NCBI GenBank assembly: GCA_037974665.1
Contig: CM075767.1
Span: 4,241,501 to 4,305,500, forward strand
Direction: 5' to 3'
Length of the DNA stretch: 64,000 nt
DNA from: Ehretia macrophylla
Taxonomy: Eukaryota > Streptophyta > Magnoliopsida > Boraginales > Ehretiaceae
In this document: positions 20,894 through 32,940 of the stretch, piece by piece
Numbering within the stretch: position 1 is the stretch's first letter
Layout: each line of letters begins with the position of its first letter
Translations under genes and position numbers: made by a program
The notes under the pieces: model-generated
Told to the model about the DNA's origin: nothing
Seen by the model: only the letters and a program-made list of their open reading frames with translations
Databases searched by the model: none

Positions 20894-22565
20894 ATTACCC
20901 ACACACCCGAGGTACCTCACTAGCCCCTCCCTCCATGGCACCTCCGCCCATGGGAGCTGGGGGTAGTCTATGATAGTTATGTCGTTATCAACCTGACAGC
21001 CCAACGCTACCCGAGAGGTGGTACACACATACCAAGACTCATGACAATAGTAATAATCATTAATATCACAGGAGGACAACAAAAGTAGGTTGCCTGTCTC
21101 CCGGCTTCATCAATAATCAATCAATTAATATCATTTCAACAGCATAACATCAATTAATCAAATAAACAACTAACAACTAAGTTAGATAACAAAGTAGGCC
21201 ACCCAACTCAACATGCATTAAACCACACAACCAAACTCGAATCTAACCAACAACAACCCATGGTTCAACCACTCAAACACCACCCAAACAACTAAAGACA
21301 CTATTTCAGCATTTAAAGAAAACTACTCAAACTTCTAAAAGTCATAACTTACAATCTACTAATCCAATAACCTCCAAACCAGTTTTTATCACTCACCCAC
21401 TCAAGCAATTACATTAGCCCCCTCAGAAACCAACCACAATCCATCCAATACAAGCCCAACAACCCTAAAACCTCAATGCACCATGGTTGAAATTTTTGGA
21501 TTTTCACTATGACATCACAATCAAAATTTTGGCATTATAACATTACTACCACGTATTTAACAAACTTTTAGAAGCTAACAGTAATCAATTCCAATCACCA
21601 CAACTTCATTAAATCAACAACAAGCCAATAACTCAATTTTAATACCCGAAAAATAGAAATACATGCTACCACGGTTCAAAACAGCTATAAACTCATATAA
21701 ATGATCTTTACCATCTATTGAGCAATATTCTAACATCAATTCAACATTTCAACAGCTAAAAAATCAATTATATGAATTGACATAAAAATAGTATTTTGAG
21801 ATCTAGAATTTTTCTCTCACCTTTGATCCGAAACAAGCCTAGGAATGTGTGCAATGAGTGCCCAACAAGCGGAATCTAGCTCAGTTTGCAAAACTATGGA
21901 CAAAAACTAGGTTTTCTAAGGTAAAATTGCTTTGAAAATATGTTGAAAATGGCTTCTATTTTCTCCTTCAAGGCCACGGCAATGTGTGTATGGTTTTAGG
22001 TGTTTTGTGCTTTTCTAATGTGTGTTGATGTTTATAAGCTCAAGGTCAACAAAAATATAAAAAGTCAAAGGTGAACACTTAGTATTTTTATTGTATTTTT
22101 AGTCTTTTAATTCTATTTCTTGACTATTTTGCTCACCAACATGCAATTAACTTCTAGACTATTTTAAGTGGCATATTTTTAGTTGACAAGGAATTTCACA
22201 TGCAAACATTTTCACTCGACTCGGTTAAAAACTCAATTTTCGCAAAAGAATGTGTAAAAATCTTTAAAATTCCTAATACGATTCAAAATCCGTTTTAATC
22301 AGACACGGGTCTATTAATATCCGATGACTAGTTTTTAAAACGTTTAAAACACCCGTGTAAAAATTTTAGCAGATGTGTGTTCAAAACACTATTCATAAAA
22401 ATCGTCGATAAAATTTCTGATGCCGATTTTGATGAAAATTTCATAGATGCACACTTAGCACGTAATAGGAATATAAATCATAGAATTAACACATTTTAAC
22501 TCATATAACACATAAACAGGTCAAATCTCGCAAATCTAGACAAAGACGAAATATGGGGTCTCACA
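20894..22565 (-). repeat. 5' LTR of G, 5' part
   Basis: It continues the LTR broken at 14480 and matches 207-1878 closely. On the minus strand it starts TGTGAGACCCC at 22565. A donor-like AG/GTGAGAG lies at 21820. No gene. Confidence 0.9.
21072..21097 (-). other. Shared LTR stem-loop, G 5' LTR copy
   Basis: Same structure as at 383-408, with loop CTACTTTT on the minus strand. Confidence 0.55.
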
Positions 22566-24957
22566 GTTTACCTGCACACGGAATATAAATGAACTAGTAC
22601 CGTGTCCAACCATTCAAAACTCCTCAAGGCCATCCAAGCCTTGGTTTTTAACAAGTATTCATAACAATAAACATTCTCAAGTTCCAAGACTATCCTAGCT
22701 CTTTTCCTTTAGACAATACATACATGCTTTGAAGTTAAACTATATTATTTGAATGCATAAACTAGTTTATCATGCCACACCAATAACCTAGTTAAACTTA
22801 AATTATACTCCTTTAACAATAAATACATGAAAACATACATATTTGCATCTTTCTACAACTCAGCCACATAACATGCAAGACAACTCTTCAAGCACGAGCT
22901 TTCCAACTAACACAACAATTCCTGAAATGTGGTAGTGAGGAGTGATAATACACAAAACGTATACTCAGTGAGGGCGGAATAGATATCGAGGTGGAGAGAA
23001 GGAAAATCGTGCAATGCAAATAGGAATAGTTAGACAATATAACCAATAAGAATAACAATCAATATAAACAATAATAAACAACTAAAGAAAGCATTAACAC
23101 AACCAATCAAAGCTATACTACACTTTGAAGGTTACGGTTCACTCATACGAGCAATGTACCAAGCAATTTGATTCCACAAGTAATACATCAATCTCGAGCT
23201 TGATGTTAACAATGATGACAATAAGCGCGCATCCAGCTTATAACTTCCACTAGGTATACTCCGGATGTAACCCGACACATCTATGACACAAATCACCCAG
23301 GGCAACATCCCTAGCGAGAATAGGAATAGGACACGGAGCTAGAGGAAACCAACCTTGGTAGCCCGAGACTGCCCAGAGAGGCCTATCACTCACGCACCTG
23401 ACACTATGCAATGCAATACGAGATAAAAGCAATAAATGAGCGATAGCACGAAAGTGCGGATTAGTATAAATACATGAGATATCAAGCATTAATAATCAAT
23501 CATTAGCAACACGAACAACAGTTAGACAAGCAATAGTAGTTCAAACAAGGAAAGTTACAAATAACACTATTCAATCTCTAACTTTCAAAGTCATTTACGA
23601 GTAAACAAGCTACAGAATTGGGAAACTGTATTTACTACTCTCACTTGGGCACTACAAGGCACGTTTCTATGGCACAAAACCTCACTTTCCCAACCGAAGT
23701 CCAAAAGTCCATCTAGTGCGTTTGAACTACAGCTATGATAACCGGTCACTCAATCAATGTCGCAACAGTGCCAAAAGTGCTTCCATGCACTCACAAGTCA
23801 AACCCCCAACTCAATTCGATCACAGTCAACACTTGGTCAAACGGCCCCTTTACGTTTCATTGCCTATTTCTCAATTTTAACAAAGGCCAATCCGTTTTTA
23901 TTGCATTTTTAATCTTTCTAACACTAATGACACCTAACCAAATCAAAAAATTGCAACTCGGATCGAAAATCCAAAAATATAGGGTTTTACTATTTAAAAT
24001 CACTATTCATTTTTCTTCCCCAATTTCAATTCGCATTTCTAGCCGTAAAAATTTCTAAATAACTATCAAACAATGCTTTACGAACTCAAAGGAAGCTATA
24101 TCAAGCAATTATAGGCATTATAACACAATATATATCAAATCTAAAAATTTGAAACATAAATCAAATTCCAATAAAAATACACAAAAACGTAAAAACCTTC
24201 ACAGATATTGAAAGAGACGACTTGTAAGAACCCTAGCCATGATCCTTGACCAATTCCAAGCATAATTGTAGGCAAAAATTGAAGAAAAATATTTCTCCTT
24301 GGCTCAAGCAAGCTCACGGGTTTGGAGGGGACATTTTGGGCATTTTGGCTTTTGTTTTGTTTTGATTTTTGCCTTGTTTTATTTATAAAATATGAAAAAG
24401 GCATTTTGCAAAGTTAAAATCCTTAGTTAACATGATCAAATATACTAATTTGATGGCATTTAATCTATTCCAAGTTAAAACAAGTCAATTAAATGATAAA
24501 ACAACTAAAACTAACTAAATTAAACTAGAATTACTATTCACTATGTTCGAGAAATATTTCTCTAACTTTTATTTTCGATGCGTTACGATCAAACGGTCAA
24601 TAAACGATTACAATAAGTATGATAAAGAACAATATAAAAATATAATTTTTGAAAAGAAGAATAGTAGAATAGTTTAAAACTTACTCCGACTCGGAGTTAC
24701 TTTCTCATTTAATTGAAAACTGAGTAATTAAATGCAAGAAAATAAAACCGAGTATTATAAATAATAAAAATAATTAACATTCATTTAAAGTAATCAATTC
24801 AAATATCATTTGAATAGTTTTGAAGAAATAGGAAATTATTACTAGAAATGAATGTTTAACTAAAAATAAACATGAAATTCAATACTATCATTTAAGGTGA
24901 CAATTAACTAAATGCAATTAAATGCTATTAAATGCATGTCAGGTTCGGGGTATCACA
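22566..24957 (-). repeat. LTR K (partial), gypsy-type
   Basis: On the minus strand it begins TGTGATACCCCGAACC at 24957 and runs to 22566, where G cuts it. The rest lies left of the window. It has the common LTR landmarks in weaker form: donor-like AG/GTTTTTACG at 24196, acceptor-like TTTCAG/GAA ending at 22922, and a GC block near 23250-23400 with CATCCGGAGTA. The stem-loop is not clear; a small GCAC-TTTC-GTGC hairpin sits near 23450. Whether this is a solo LTR or part of a full element cannot be told here. Confidence 0.7.
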
Positions 24958-25506
24958 ATATACATTATTTGAATACTCACTCCTCATCATGAATCTTTTA
25001 GGTTGTAGCCAAAGAAAGTGAAGTTCGTGTTTCATGATAGTTTGTGCTTGAAAGGATGCATACTGTGTTATGTAGGGTGGATTGTAAAATGTTGGAAAGA
25101 TGTTCTTTTGATGAGGTGCATGTATTCAAAGTATAAGTAATGTATTTCAAGTTAATTAGATCCTTAGGGTAGTTTGATTTCATAGCTTATGTAATAGGAT
25201 AGCGTCGTTTGTATTCAATGCATGTATGTAGTTATTTTAAAGAAGAGTAGGTTAATCTTTGTATTCGGAAATATACATTTGATTGTGAACTTTTGTTGCG
25301 AACCAAAGCTCGGATGGCCTGGAGGAGTTGTTGTATGTTTGGACACGGTACAGGTTCATTTATATGTTGTGTGCAGGTAAACTGTTCGTCCTATAAACAG
25401 GGAAAACTCCGTCTATTTTTCCTAAATTTTGTGACCGGGTTGGAATTAGGTTGAGAATAGCATGGTTAATAGAGTCTCTGATCTCGTGAGGGACCGAGGC
25501 GTTACA
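24958..25506 (+). repeat. LTR J (3' end only), gypsy-type
   Basis: It ends GGGACCGAGGCGTTACA at 25506, like the ends of L and O LTRs. Its stretch at about 25343-25382 matches, in inverse orientation, the K sequence beginning at 22566, so J and K look like one family in opposite orientations. The upstream part was separated when K inserted at 24957/24958. Confidence 0.65.
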
Positions 25507-26542
25507 CGGACTGCCCAAAATCTGCCCACAAACCGACACCAAACAAGCCCGAAACATGAAAATTCAGCCAACGCACCATGTTCAATTCAACCCCTAAACT
25601 TGCTACCATGATACTCATTGATGCTAAACAAGTTCATTTAGGTGTATACACTTCATATGCAATCATTGAAACAAGAATCAACTTACTTTATTACCAAAAA
25701 CTTCAAGAATATCACATATAATCAAAATATATAAAGCTACCAATTAAATTAGTTAAAAATCATGATAAGTGTTCTCCATAACCTACATAACAAGAATCAA
25801 GTACAATTATATCAATTTAAAGCATCAAAAAATGAATTTAAATCAAAAGTTAGAAAAACCCTCACAAATTTTTTTCCCGAAATGCGAAAAATGAACAGTA
25901 GAAAGATATAGCATGATGAAACGAGTCGGAAAATATTTGGTTTGGGCTTTGAAACCTTCTCATTCACCTTCAAAGAGCTAAAATGACAATATTTTTACTA
26001 TTCACGCTGGCAAGGGTTTGGTGGTTGATTTGGGGCTTTTTTGGCTGATTTTTGCAATTTTGAGTTATTTTTTGACATTTTGGGCTTTATATATTTTTAA
26101 GTGAAGTCAATAAAAAAGTCAATGCAAGAGGTTTTAGTGGAAAAACACTATTCACTTTAGGAAAATGATTTTAAAATGCCAAAAGTCTACTTTAACTTCT
26201 AACTTGTTTCAAATTTCAATTTTGTCAAATCAAAAGTCAATTAATAATGGAAGACTAGTTTTTAAAAATATTTAGAAGAAAAGTCCCCAAATGAAAATTT
26301 AAAAGTATTTTAAATACAATTTTCACTTAATAACTATATAAAATTAATATGAATGCACATATATTATATAATAAAATAAATAAACTCCTAAATTTCACAT
26401 TTTATGACAAACAACAATTTAAACGAGTAAAAGCACGTAAATAATAATTTAACAAGTAAATGAACATAATTAACAATTTAAACAGTAAATACACAGCAAT
26501 TTAACAAGTAAATGCTTATAATTCCTGGACCGGGGTCTCGCA
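25507..26542 (-). repeat. LTR I (partial), gypsy-type
   Basis: On the minus strand it begins TGCGAGACCCCGGTCC at 26542, probably a mutated TGTGAGACC start. It continues to 25507, where J inserted. It is AT-rich with no coding potential. A GTGAGGGTTTTTC site near 25870 resembles the donor-like site of other families. Confidence 0.55.
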
Positions 26543-27091
26543 CCATGCACGACATCTAAACTAATGTCCAATCATATTGAAATAAGTAGCATATCTTCTT
26601 TGACCAAGAAGCTACTTTTCATGGTACTTTTTTTCCTGGGTTTTACTTGCGTCTTAACTGGAAAAGATAGAGTAGACTCAGCCGGAAAGTCGTTATCAAA
26701 ACTTGAAGTCCCGTGAAACAAATTTGTATAGTATGATTATTTTTTGAGTCCATCTATAAAAGAAAAAAATTAAATCAGAATAATACAATTAATAATCAAA
26801 AATAAAATATTAGTAAAGAAATTATACTTTAAACTAATGTGAGTTAAACATAATTAGAAAATTATAACAGGTTAAAAATAAAACTAAACTACTCAATAAC
26901 CCTCCCCCCAACACCACATCAGTTGTTGTTGACAAAAAAAAAAAAAAAAACCACATCAGTCGTTCTCTCTCAAGCCCCCCACATAAATTGGTGTTTCCTC
27001 TCCCAATTTTCTTATCTCTCTTTTCAATCACCATTACCACACATCACCACAACAACCACCACCTCTAACAGGCACTACCAAGCTCCACACC

Positions 27092-27139
27092 ATGGCAGCC
27101 ACCACCTCCACCAACAAGCACCATCACGCACCACTAAAA
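27092..27139 (+). other. Possible first exon of a host gene (weak)
   Basis: CACCATGGCAG is a good plant start context after a CT-rich, CA-rich leader. The frame MAATTSTNKHHHAPLKIG meets a possible donor site (CG/GTAACT) at about 27142. Downstream T-rich DNA could be intron. No second exon is recognisable before the Mutator-like element, so this is only a candidate fragment. Confidence 0.15.
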
Positions 27140-27367
27140 ATCGGTAACTTTTAACTTAAATCAAGTTTTGTTTTTCAAATTTGGTTTCTTTTTGCTTGAT
27201 TTTGTTTTGTGAATTTGATTTTGGGATCTCTTTGGTGAATGTTTTGAGTTTCAAAGCAAAAAAACTAGGGCTTTCAAAAGATTAGGGATTTTTTGTTTGG
27301 TGGTTCACAAATTATGCTTAAGCTTTCCAACATAAAAAAAACATATGACCGTCGTAGAGCTTTTGGG

Positions 27368-27400
27368 GATGTAGAGAGCCAGTTTTTGGCTCTCTACATC
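27368..27400. repeat. Perfect 14-bp inverted repeat
   Basis: GATGTAGAGAGCCA and its exact complement TGGCTCTCTACATC are separated by GTTTT. It could be the core of a small MITE or a structured RNA; no target duplication was found. Confidence 0.6.
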
Positions 27401-27744
27401 TAGAGAACACCCTTTGTGGAACAGGGGCTCCCAATTGTAAAGGCCCCATATAAAGAGTTTGTTGGAGGCTTTTTTTTACAAATTTGCCTCACCCATTATA
27501 GGAAGGCTATTAGAGACAGTCCAAGTGGAGAAGATGAGAGAGTCGTCTACGTGAAACTAAGCCAATAAATTGTTTTTGAAAAAAAGAAAAAAAAAGAAAT
27601 TCTCTTTGACGAGTGTTTTTAAAAATTATTTTGAGAAATACATTCTTAACAATAAAAAAATAAGAATACATTTTTTTTTTATATTTTCATGTATTCTTCT
27701 TCTCCCTCCTTTCAGCCCCCATACCTTGATAGACATTTTAAAAG

Positions 27745-27870
27745 TTATTATTAATTAATTTATAAATAAAAAACAAATTAATCATTAATAATTAATTAAA
27801 TTAATAATTAATTTTTCAATAATTAGTTAATTTAATTTTTAATTAATAATTTTAAAAAATTACTAATTAC
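27745..27870. repeat. AT-rich palindromic low-complexity stretch
   Basis: Repeated TTAATTAAT/ATTAATAATTAATT words in both orientations make a self-complementary block of about 125 bp. No coding potential. Confidence 0.6.
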
Positions 27871-28145
27871 TATTAGCAGGTAGGCTGTATTTGTGTAACT
27901 AAATTAGAATTCAAAATATCTTTGGAGAAACTAATGTCAATACTTTATTGGTTGTGCAATCAATACTTGATATTTTATGGTAAGTTATTATGATTACTTT
28001 TGTTAATGGAGATCAAACAGTAATGAAAATTGATTACTAACTTGTTGTAGGGTCTATATTAGGATGGAAAGATAAGGATAAGTTTTTAAAGCTATTGGTA
28101 TCGCAAGTACTTTAAAATTAAAAGTCTTGAATTTATTTAATTGTT

Positions 28146-29325
28146 GGAAAAAAGTCATTTTAGGGCTTGAACTTAGTCTAATATGTAATTAAGGGTTTCA
28201 ACTTTAAAACCTTCCATAGAAGGGTTCAAACTTCTAAATAAGAGATGTTTTGCACACCGTTAAGTAACAGTATTAATATTTTATTTACATGACATTTTCA
28301 TTTTATTTCAAATCCTATGTGTCATTTTATTTTTTCTTTTCAACTCTCACATGGCTTGCCTTTTAAATACCAAATAAAAATATTTTTAAAAATCTTACAT
28401 TCAATAAATTAATAAATTTTAGACCTTTTTAAAGCTAAAAAACAATATATCTACATATATATGAACATGTATATACCTATACATTTAAACAAACATCTAA
28501 ATATGAATCTGTATAAGAGAAAAACCTACTTGTTCTAGCCTTTTATATAGGCTTGAATTTATATCTATGGGAGTATATATATACTTATATATCATTGCTC
28601 CATTGATCTTTTATAACACTCCAATTGACAAATTAAAAAGTAATTACAAAAAATGAAAAAAATCATCTACAATAGGTATGTTATTGCAATGGTTTTATAA
28701 GACAAACTAAAACTTTTTGTAATGGCCTTATTTAATTGTAACGATTAAATTTTTTTTCTATCACTTTTTTGTAATAATTTTCCATGAGATTATTTTTTTG
28801 CAATAATCTAAATTATAGCTTACTTGTAATAATTTTTTAAACTATTTTTTATTATTTACAAAAACTGTTCTAGTAAAGAACTGGCAATGAGAATATACGC
28901 AATAGGTTTTAACTCTTTTCCAATAGCTTTAATTTTTTTTCAAATGTTGTAATATATAAAAGATTCAACTGTATATGTTGATATATTGTTTTTTAGCTTT
29001 TAAAAGGTCTAGAACTTATAGTGTATGTTGATATATTATTTTTTAGCTTTAGAAAGGCCGAGAACTTGTTACCTTGTTCTTAAATGTAAGATTTTGAAAA
29101 TTTATTTTTATTTGGTGTTTAAAAAAAGCCACATAGGCGTTGAAAAAGAATAAAGAAAATGGCACATAGGATTTGAAAGAAAAGAAAAATGCTATGTAAG
29201 TAAAATACTAACATCGTTTGTTAAAAGTGTGTAAAACAACTCTTCTTAGAAGTTTGAGCCTTTACATGGAAAGTTTTGAAGTTTAAATCCTTAATTCTAT
29301 CACACCTTAAAATGACCACTTTCCC
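28146..29325. mobile_element. Mutator-like TIR element, non-autonomous
   Basis: The 1180-bp element is flanked by a 9-bp duplication TTAATTGTT (28137-28145 and 29326-29334). Its ends are inverted repeats: left GGAAAAAAGTCATTTTAGGG, right (reverse complement) GGGAAAGTGGTCATTTTAAG. The inverted similarity extends about 300 bp inward with substitutions and indels. A segment near 28970-29060 (TGTTGATATATTTTTTAGCTTT-like) is duplicated within the right arm. There is no transposase frame. The 9-bp duplication and long TIRs fit a Mutator-like element. Confidence 0.82.
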
Positions 29326-29434
29326 TTAATTGTTTTTAATGTAAGCAATCAAGAACAATAATTTCATTGCATATTTTGTTGCCTAGCTATAAAATGAAAG
29401 CTTGTAAAGATGGTGCAACTTCCTCTTCGTAAAC

Positions 29435-30080
29435 TGTTAGAGATATGCCCTAATGTTATATATTTGGATGACATATTTTGGGGCATTTTGACATTAACTT
29501 GTATATTATGGTATTATTGTCATTCTCCGTTTTCATCATATGAATGAATCCTTAATATTTATCATTAAAAGAGATGTATTCTAAAAGGGGTTTAGAATAT
29601 GTTGGCATATCTCTTTATCATGATAAATACTTAAAGTATTCATAGTCCTTAGATTATTTGATCGGGATTTCAATAATCTATTATGGACTATCACATGTAT
29701 TGTTACCTTTGACTAACATAGGGATGTTAATGATAAAGGATTATGAGTCACGTGCCATAATAGCATAGAATACAATTAACAAACATGTGAGTGATTATTA
29801 GTGGAATAGATCATTGAATGTGACATGAATAACAAATTACATGACTTAAGATTAATAATTTGTTATTCATTGCGATTGTACATGTATTCCTATGACTTGA
29901 GACATTACGGCTGTCATATGTATTGGGATTTAATACTTGCTTTTGGACAACACTTGTCTTCGTTAATCGGGATAGGTTAGGACCTCTTGTCGTATCATTC
30001 ATCTGGTATAATAATTGATAGGTAATTGTCAAGATAGAATCCATTAACCCCCAGCGTGAGACGATGTCCTATGTGGTCTA
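29435..30080 (+). repeat. Copia-like LTR fragment
   Basis: It starts TGTTAGAGATATGCCCTAA, a start typical of many plant Ty1/copia LTRs (recalled resemblance, not searched). It is cut at 30080 by B. No coding content; the remainder would lie beyond the right edge. Confidence 0.5.
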
Positions 30081-30599
30081 TATGACGCCCGAGCCCTAGA
30101 GCATGCATATTTTATTTAATTGCATATATTTATGTACATTTAATTGTTTAAAATGTTTATTTGACATAATATGTACAATTAAGTGTTTATTTGCCTTTTA
30201 CGTGCAATTACGTCCTTAATTAACTTTTATTAGCAAAATTATGAATTTATTTATTTTTGTATTTAATATATGTGTATTCAAATTATTTTTACAAAGATTT
30301 TTAGTAAAAATTGCATTTAAAGTATTTAATATATGTGTATTCAAGCTCAGGGTGAAATTTAAAGTATTTTATTTTGTGAATTTCATATTTTATTCTCATT
30401 ACATACTTGATTTCATGCATTCGTTCATTGAAATTATATGCATAGCATTTCAGGAACGTGGATTAATAAATTGATTTGTGTAACAAATAAATAGTGGTTA
30501 TTAGTAGACTTTTTGGCATTTAAAGACATTTTTCCTAAACTAAATAGTATTTTTCCACCAACAAGTATTGCATTGACCAGTGAGTTGACCCAACTTAAT

Positions 30600-30607
30600 T
30601 ATAAATA
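30600..30607 (+). promoter_or_regulatory. TATA box of B 5' LTR
   Basis: TATAAATA within an otherwise C-containing stretch. The same box occurs at 58252-58259 in the other LTR. It would place the transcript start about 190 nt before the donor-like site at 30819. Confidence 0.55.
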
Positions 30608-31570
30608 CTCCCAAAATGTCACAAAATTGCACAAAATTCTTCTTTTCCTTCTTGCTTTGGCCTAAAATTCCTAGGGCTAGGAATAGTGCTTTTTCTTCAA
30701 TTTTTGCTCTTTTGAGGTGAAGGGGATGGTTCTAAAGGCCAACCCAGATATTTTTGAACTCGTCTCAACTTCTACTTCACATCTACTGTTTGTTTTTCAT
30801 CTTTCAGAACAAAAATTTGTGAGGGCCTCTTTCAAAAATTGATTTAAATTTATTTTTTCTTGTTATATATTTGCTTGTTTATGTTAGATAATGCTTTATA
30901 TACGTTTATGACACATGATTGATGGTTTAGTTAGTGTATTTGAATTAATTTTTATTTAGATAAATAGTTGATTGAATAGTTGAATTAATGAATTGATTAA
31001 AGTGTTTAAATGGCTAAAATTGATTAAGTTCTTGTTGTAGAACATGTTGTTGATGCCTAGAGATGTTGAATACTTGTTAAATGTTGTAAAATGGCTTGGA
31101 ATGGTTGGAATTTGAAATGTGTGTTGGCTGAGTTTTCCGGTTAAATGGCTAAATAGACACGGTTTTGAGGGCTTTTGTGTTATCTACGTGTGGTTTTTAA
31201 TGTAGGTTGGGTTAGTTAATTGCTAGGTTTAGTTTGGTAGTAGTTTGGGGTTTGAAATAAAGTTGGTTATTAGGTTATTGTTAGTGTTTCATTGGGTTCC
31301 ATAAATGTTGTTTAGAGTAAATATAGTGTTGTTTTGGTTATTAATATATTAAATGTTTGAGGCAATGTGTTGTAGAACTAGATTTCTAGCTTGATGGAAT
31401 ATGTGCTATTTGATTGTGGTGTCTATTGTAATTAGAGGGTCAAATACATGTGGATTTAGTTGAAGGTTAAATGTAGATGTTAAAGGTTGTTTAAATGCTC
31501 GAATTGCTTGAATTATTTGAGTTAGCTAATGCATAAATATGATATGTTGCATGATTATGAAATATAAGGT

Positions 31571-31593
31571 TAGGTAACCAACTTTGTTACCTA
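31571..31593 (+). other. Shared LTR stem-loop, B copy
   Basis: Arms TAGGTAAC and GTTACCTA are perfectly complementary around loop CAACTTT. Arm sequence differs from C (GAGGTCAAC) at paired positions, so pairing is preserved. Confidence 0.65.
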
Positions 31594-32641
31594 GTCCATG
31601 TATGACTATGTGACATATAATGCTATATGATATGTTGATGCAATGCGATACAAATATGAATGTGTGTTGTGTGTTATGTGTTATGTGTTATATGTGCTTG
31701 CATGAATGTGTGATTGTGAAATGTCGCGAAGGGTTGCAACTTTTAAAACGAACATGGTCGGTTGGAGTCACCCTGGGCGGCATCGGGCTTACCAGGCGAT
31801 GACACAATTACCTGGGTTCTATTCCCTATCCCGAACGGACGGAGTGTTCCATAAGGGTCTGGGTCGTAGTAGTCGAGTCAGGGTACCCGCAAAGTATCCT
31901 TAGTGTATAGGGGAAACGTGTTGCAATGGTGTATAGGGGAATGACATCAACAGAATGAGCGTATCCTTTTAAATGTCTTTACTTTCCTTGTATTAATTAT
32001 GCATTGTACACTTGCTGCATCTTATGACGTGGCATGGCATGATTTCAAAAATGCTTTCAAAAGATAAAATGAATTTTGAAACCTCATTTATTTCCTCCCT
32101 CATTGAGCTATATATCGGTTAGCTCACTCTTCTTTACCAACCATTCAGGTGAACCAGATATAGCTTACGTGGAATATATAGCTCCAGATAATATGGACAA
32201 GCCCGAGTCTTGAGTTGCTTGTAGATGTTTATATATATGGATTTGGAATATGTTGTTTACTTTATGTCTAAAGACTTATGTATATGTAAATATGTTAATT
32301 AGTTTATTTTTTAAAGCTTTAGAGGACTTGAATGTAAATGTTGTTGTATTTAGTTCTATTTTGTAACCATGTATATAGAGATAGGTTGTCAGTCAAGTTG
32401 AACTCTTGAATTTGTAATGTGATGTTGGTTAAGTGAATGTGACGAACGGTTGTACCTTGAACGTATGATTGGAGGCCTAGGGATGAGGTTGTGGCGCATA
32501 TTATGGTTGTTTGCTATTACTTGAATTGTTTCTTGCAGGTTCTTATTTTGGGCTAGTGTCTAGTTACAGCCGTTACCATGTCGATTTTCAGTCGCGTCTC
32601 GACTTGATCTTAGGAGGGGTCGAGTCGGGGAGTTACAATTG

Positions 32642-32653
32642 TGGTATCAGAGT
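32642..32653 (+). promoter_or_regulatory. Primer-binding site of B
   Basis: TGGTATCAGAGT, one base from the initiator tRNA-Met complement, four bases after the LTR. Confidence 0.85.
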
Positions 32654-32940
32654 TTAGATAGCTCATAGGCCAGGATAAGATCTTCGGATTGTCGGGTAGA
32701 GTCTTAATGTGAATGTGGTTTGAAAGAGTGTATTGCATGTCTTATGTGCTAAGTGAATTAAATGTGATCAGCGTGTTTATGTGAACAACGTGTTTTACAT
32801 GCTTACGTACTCAATGTGCTTAGTGTGACCAATATGAATTACTTGATTAATTTGTTTTATGTGAAGTTGTTTCTTATGTGCTATTAATTGTTTATAACTG
32901 TTTATATGCTATAACTATGCATATTCTTTGGTTATCAAAT

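Larger units (their letters stand above)
1..22565 (-). mobile_element. Element G: Ty3/gypsy retrotransposon, decayed, left end outside window
   Basis: An LTR retrotransposon read on the minus strand: 5' LTR at the right, then PBS, gag, protease, RT, RNase H, integrase, polypurine tract and 3' LTR at the left. The chromodomain-like tail after integrase suggests a Tekay/Del-type chromovirus (family knowledge; clade not tested). It is interrupted by three younger insertions: H at 4703-8331, a LINE at 9292-12412 and L at 14481-20893. It sits inside LTR K; the right-side target duplication should be GTTTA at 22566-22570, with the left copy outside the window. Coding parts carry stops, a frameshift and a 116-bp tandem duplication, so it cannot move on its own. 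Confidence 0.9.
26543..28136. other. AT-rich region outside the LTR towers
   Basis: No open frame with recognisable homology. It has a pyrimidine-rich, leader-like stretch (26950-27090) before an ATG at 27092, a perfect hairpin at 27368-27400, and a TTAATTAAT-rich, near-palindromic stretch at about 27740-27875. It may be unique host DNA or old unrecognised repeats; I cannot decide from one copy. Confidence 0.4.
30081..32637 (+). repeat. 5' LTR of B
   Basis: It begins TATGACGCCCGAG (from TGTGACG, C-to-T type decay) and ends GGGGAGTTACA. Landmarks: TATA box 30600-30607, donor-like TTT/GTGAGGG at 30819, stem-loop 31571-31593, GC core GGGCGGCATCGGGCTTACCA at 31775, acceptor-like ATTCAG/GTG ending at 32148. 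It matches 57738-58480 until D interrupts that copy. Small open frames near 31620-31900 are not supported. Confidence 0.88.

Noticed and set aside
23447-23460. A GCAC-TTTC-GTGC hairpin in K as the equivalent of the shared LTR stem-loop
   Set aside because: Position is roughly right but loop and arms cannot be aligned with the others; treated as chance.
27570-27758. A 62-codon open frame with hydrophobic residues
   Set aside because: Low-complexity AT-rich DNA; composition alone explains the Lys/Phe/Ile-rich frame.
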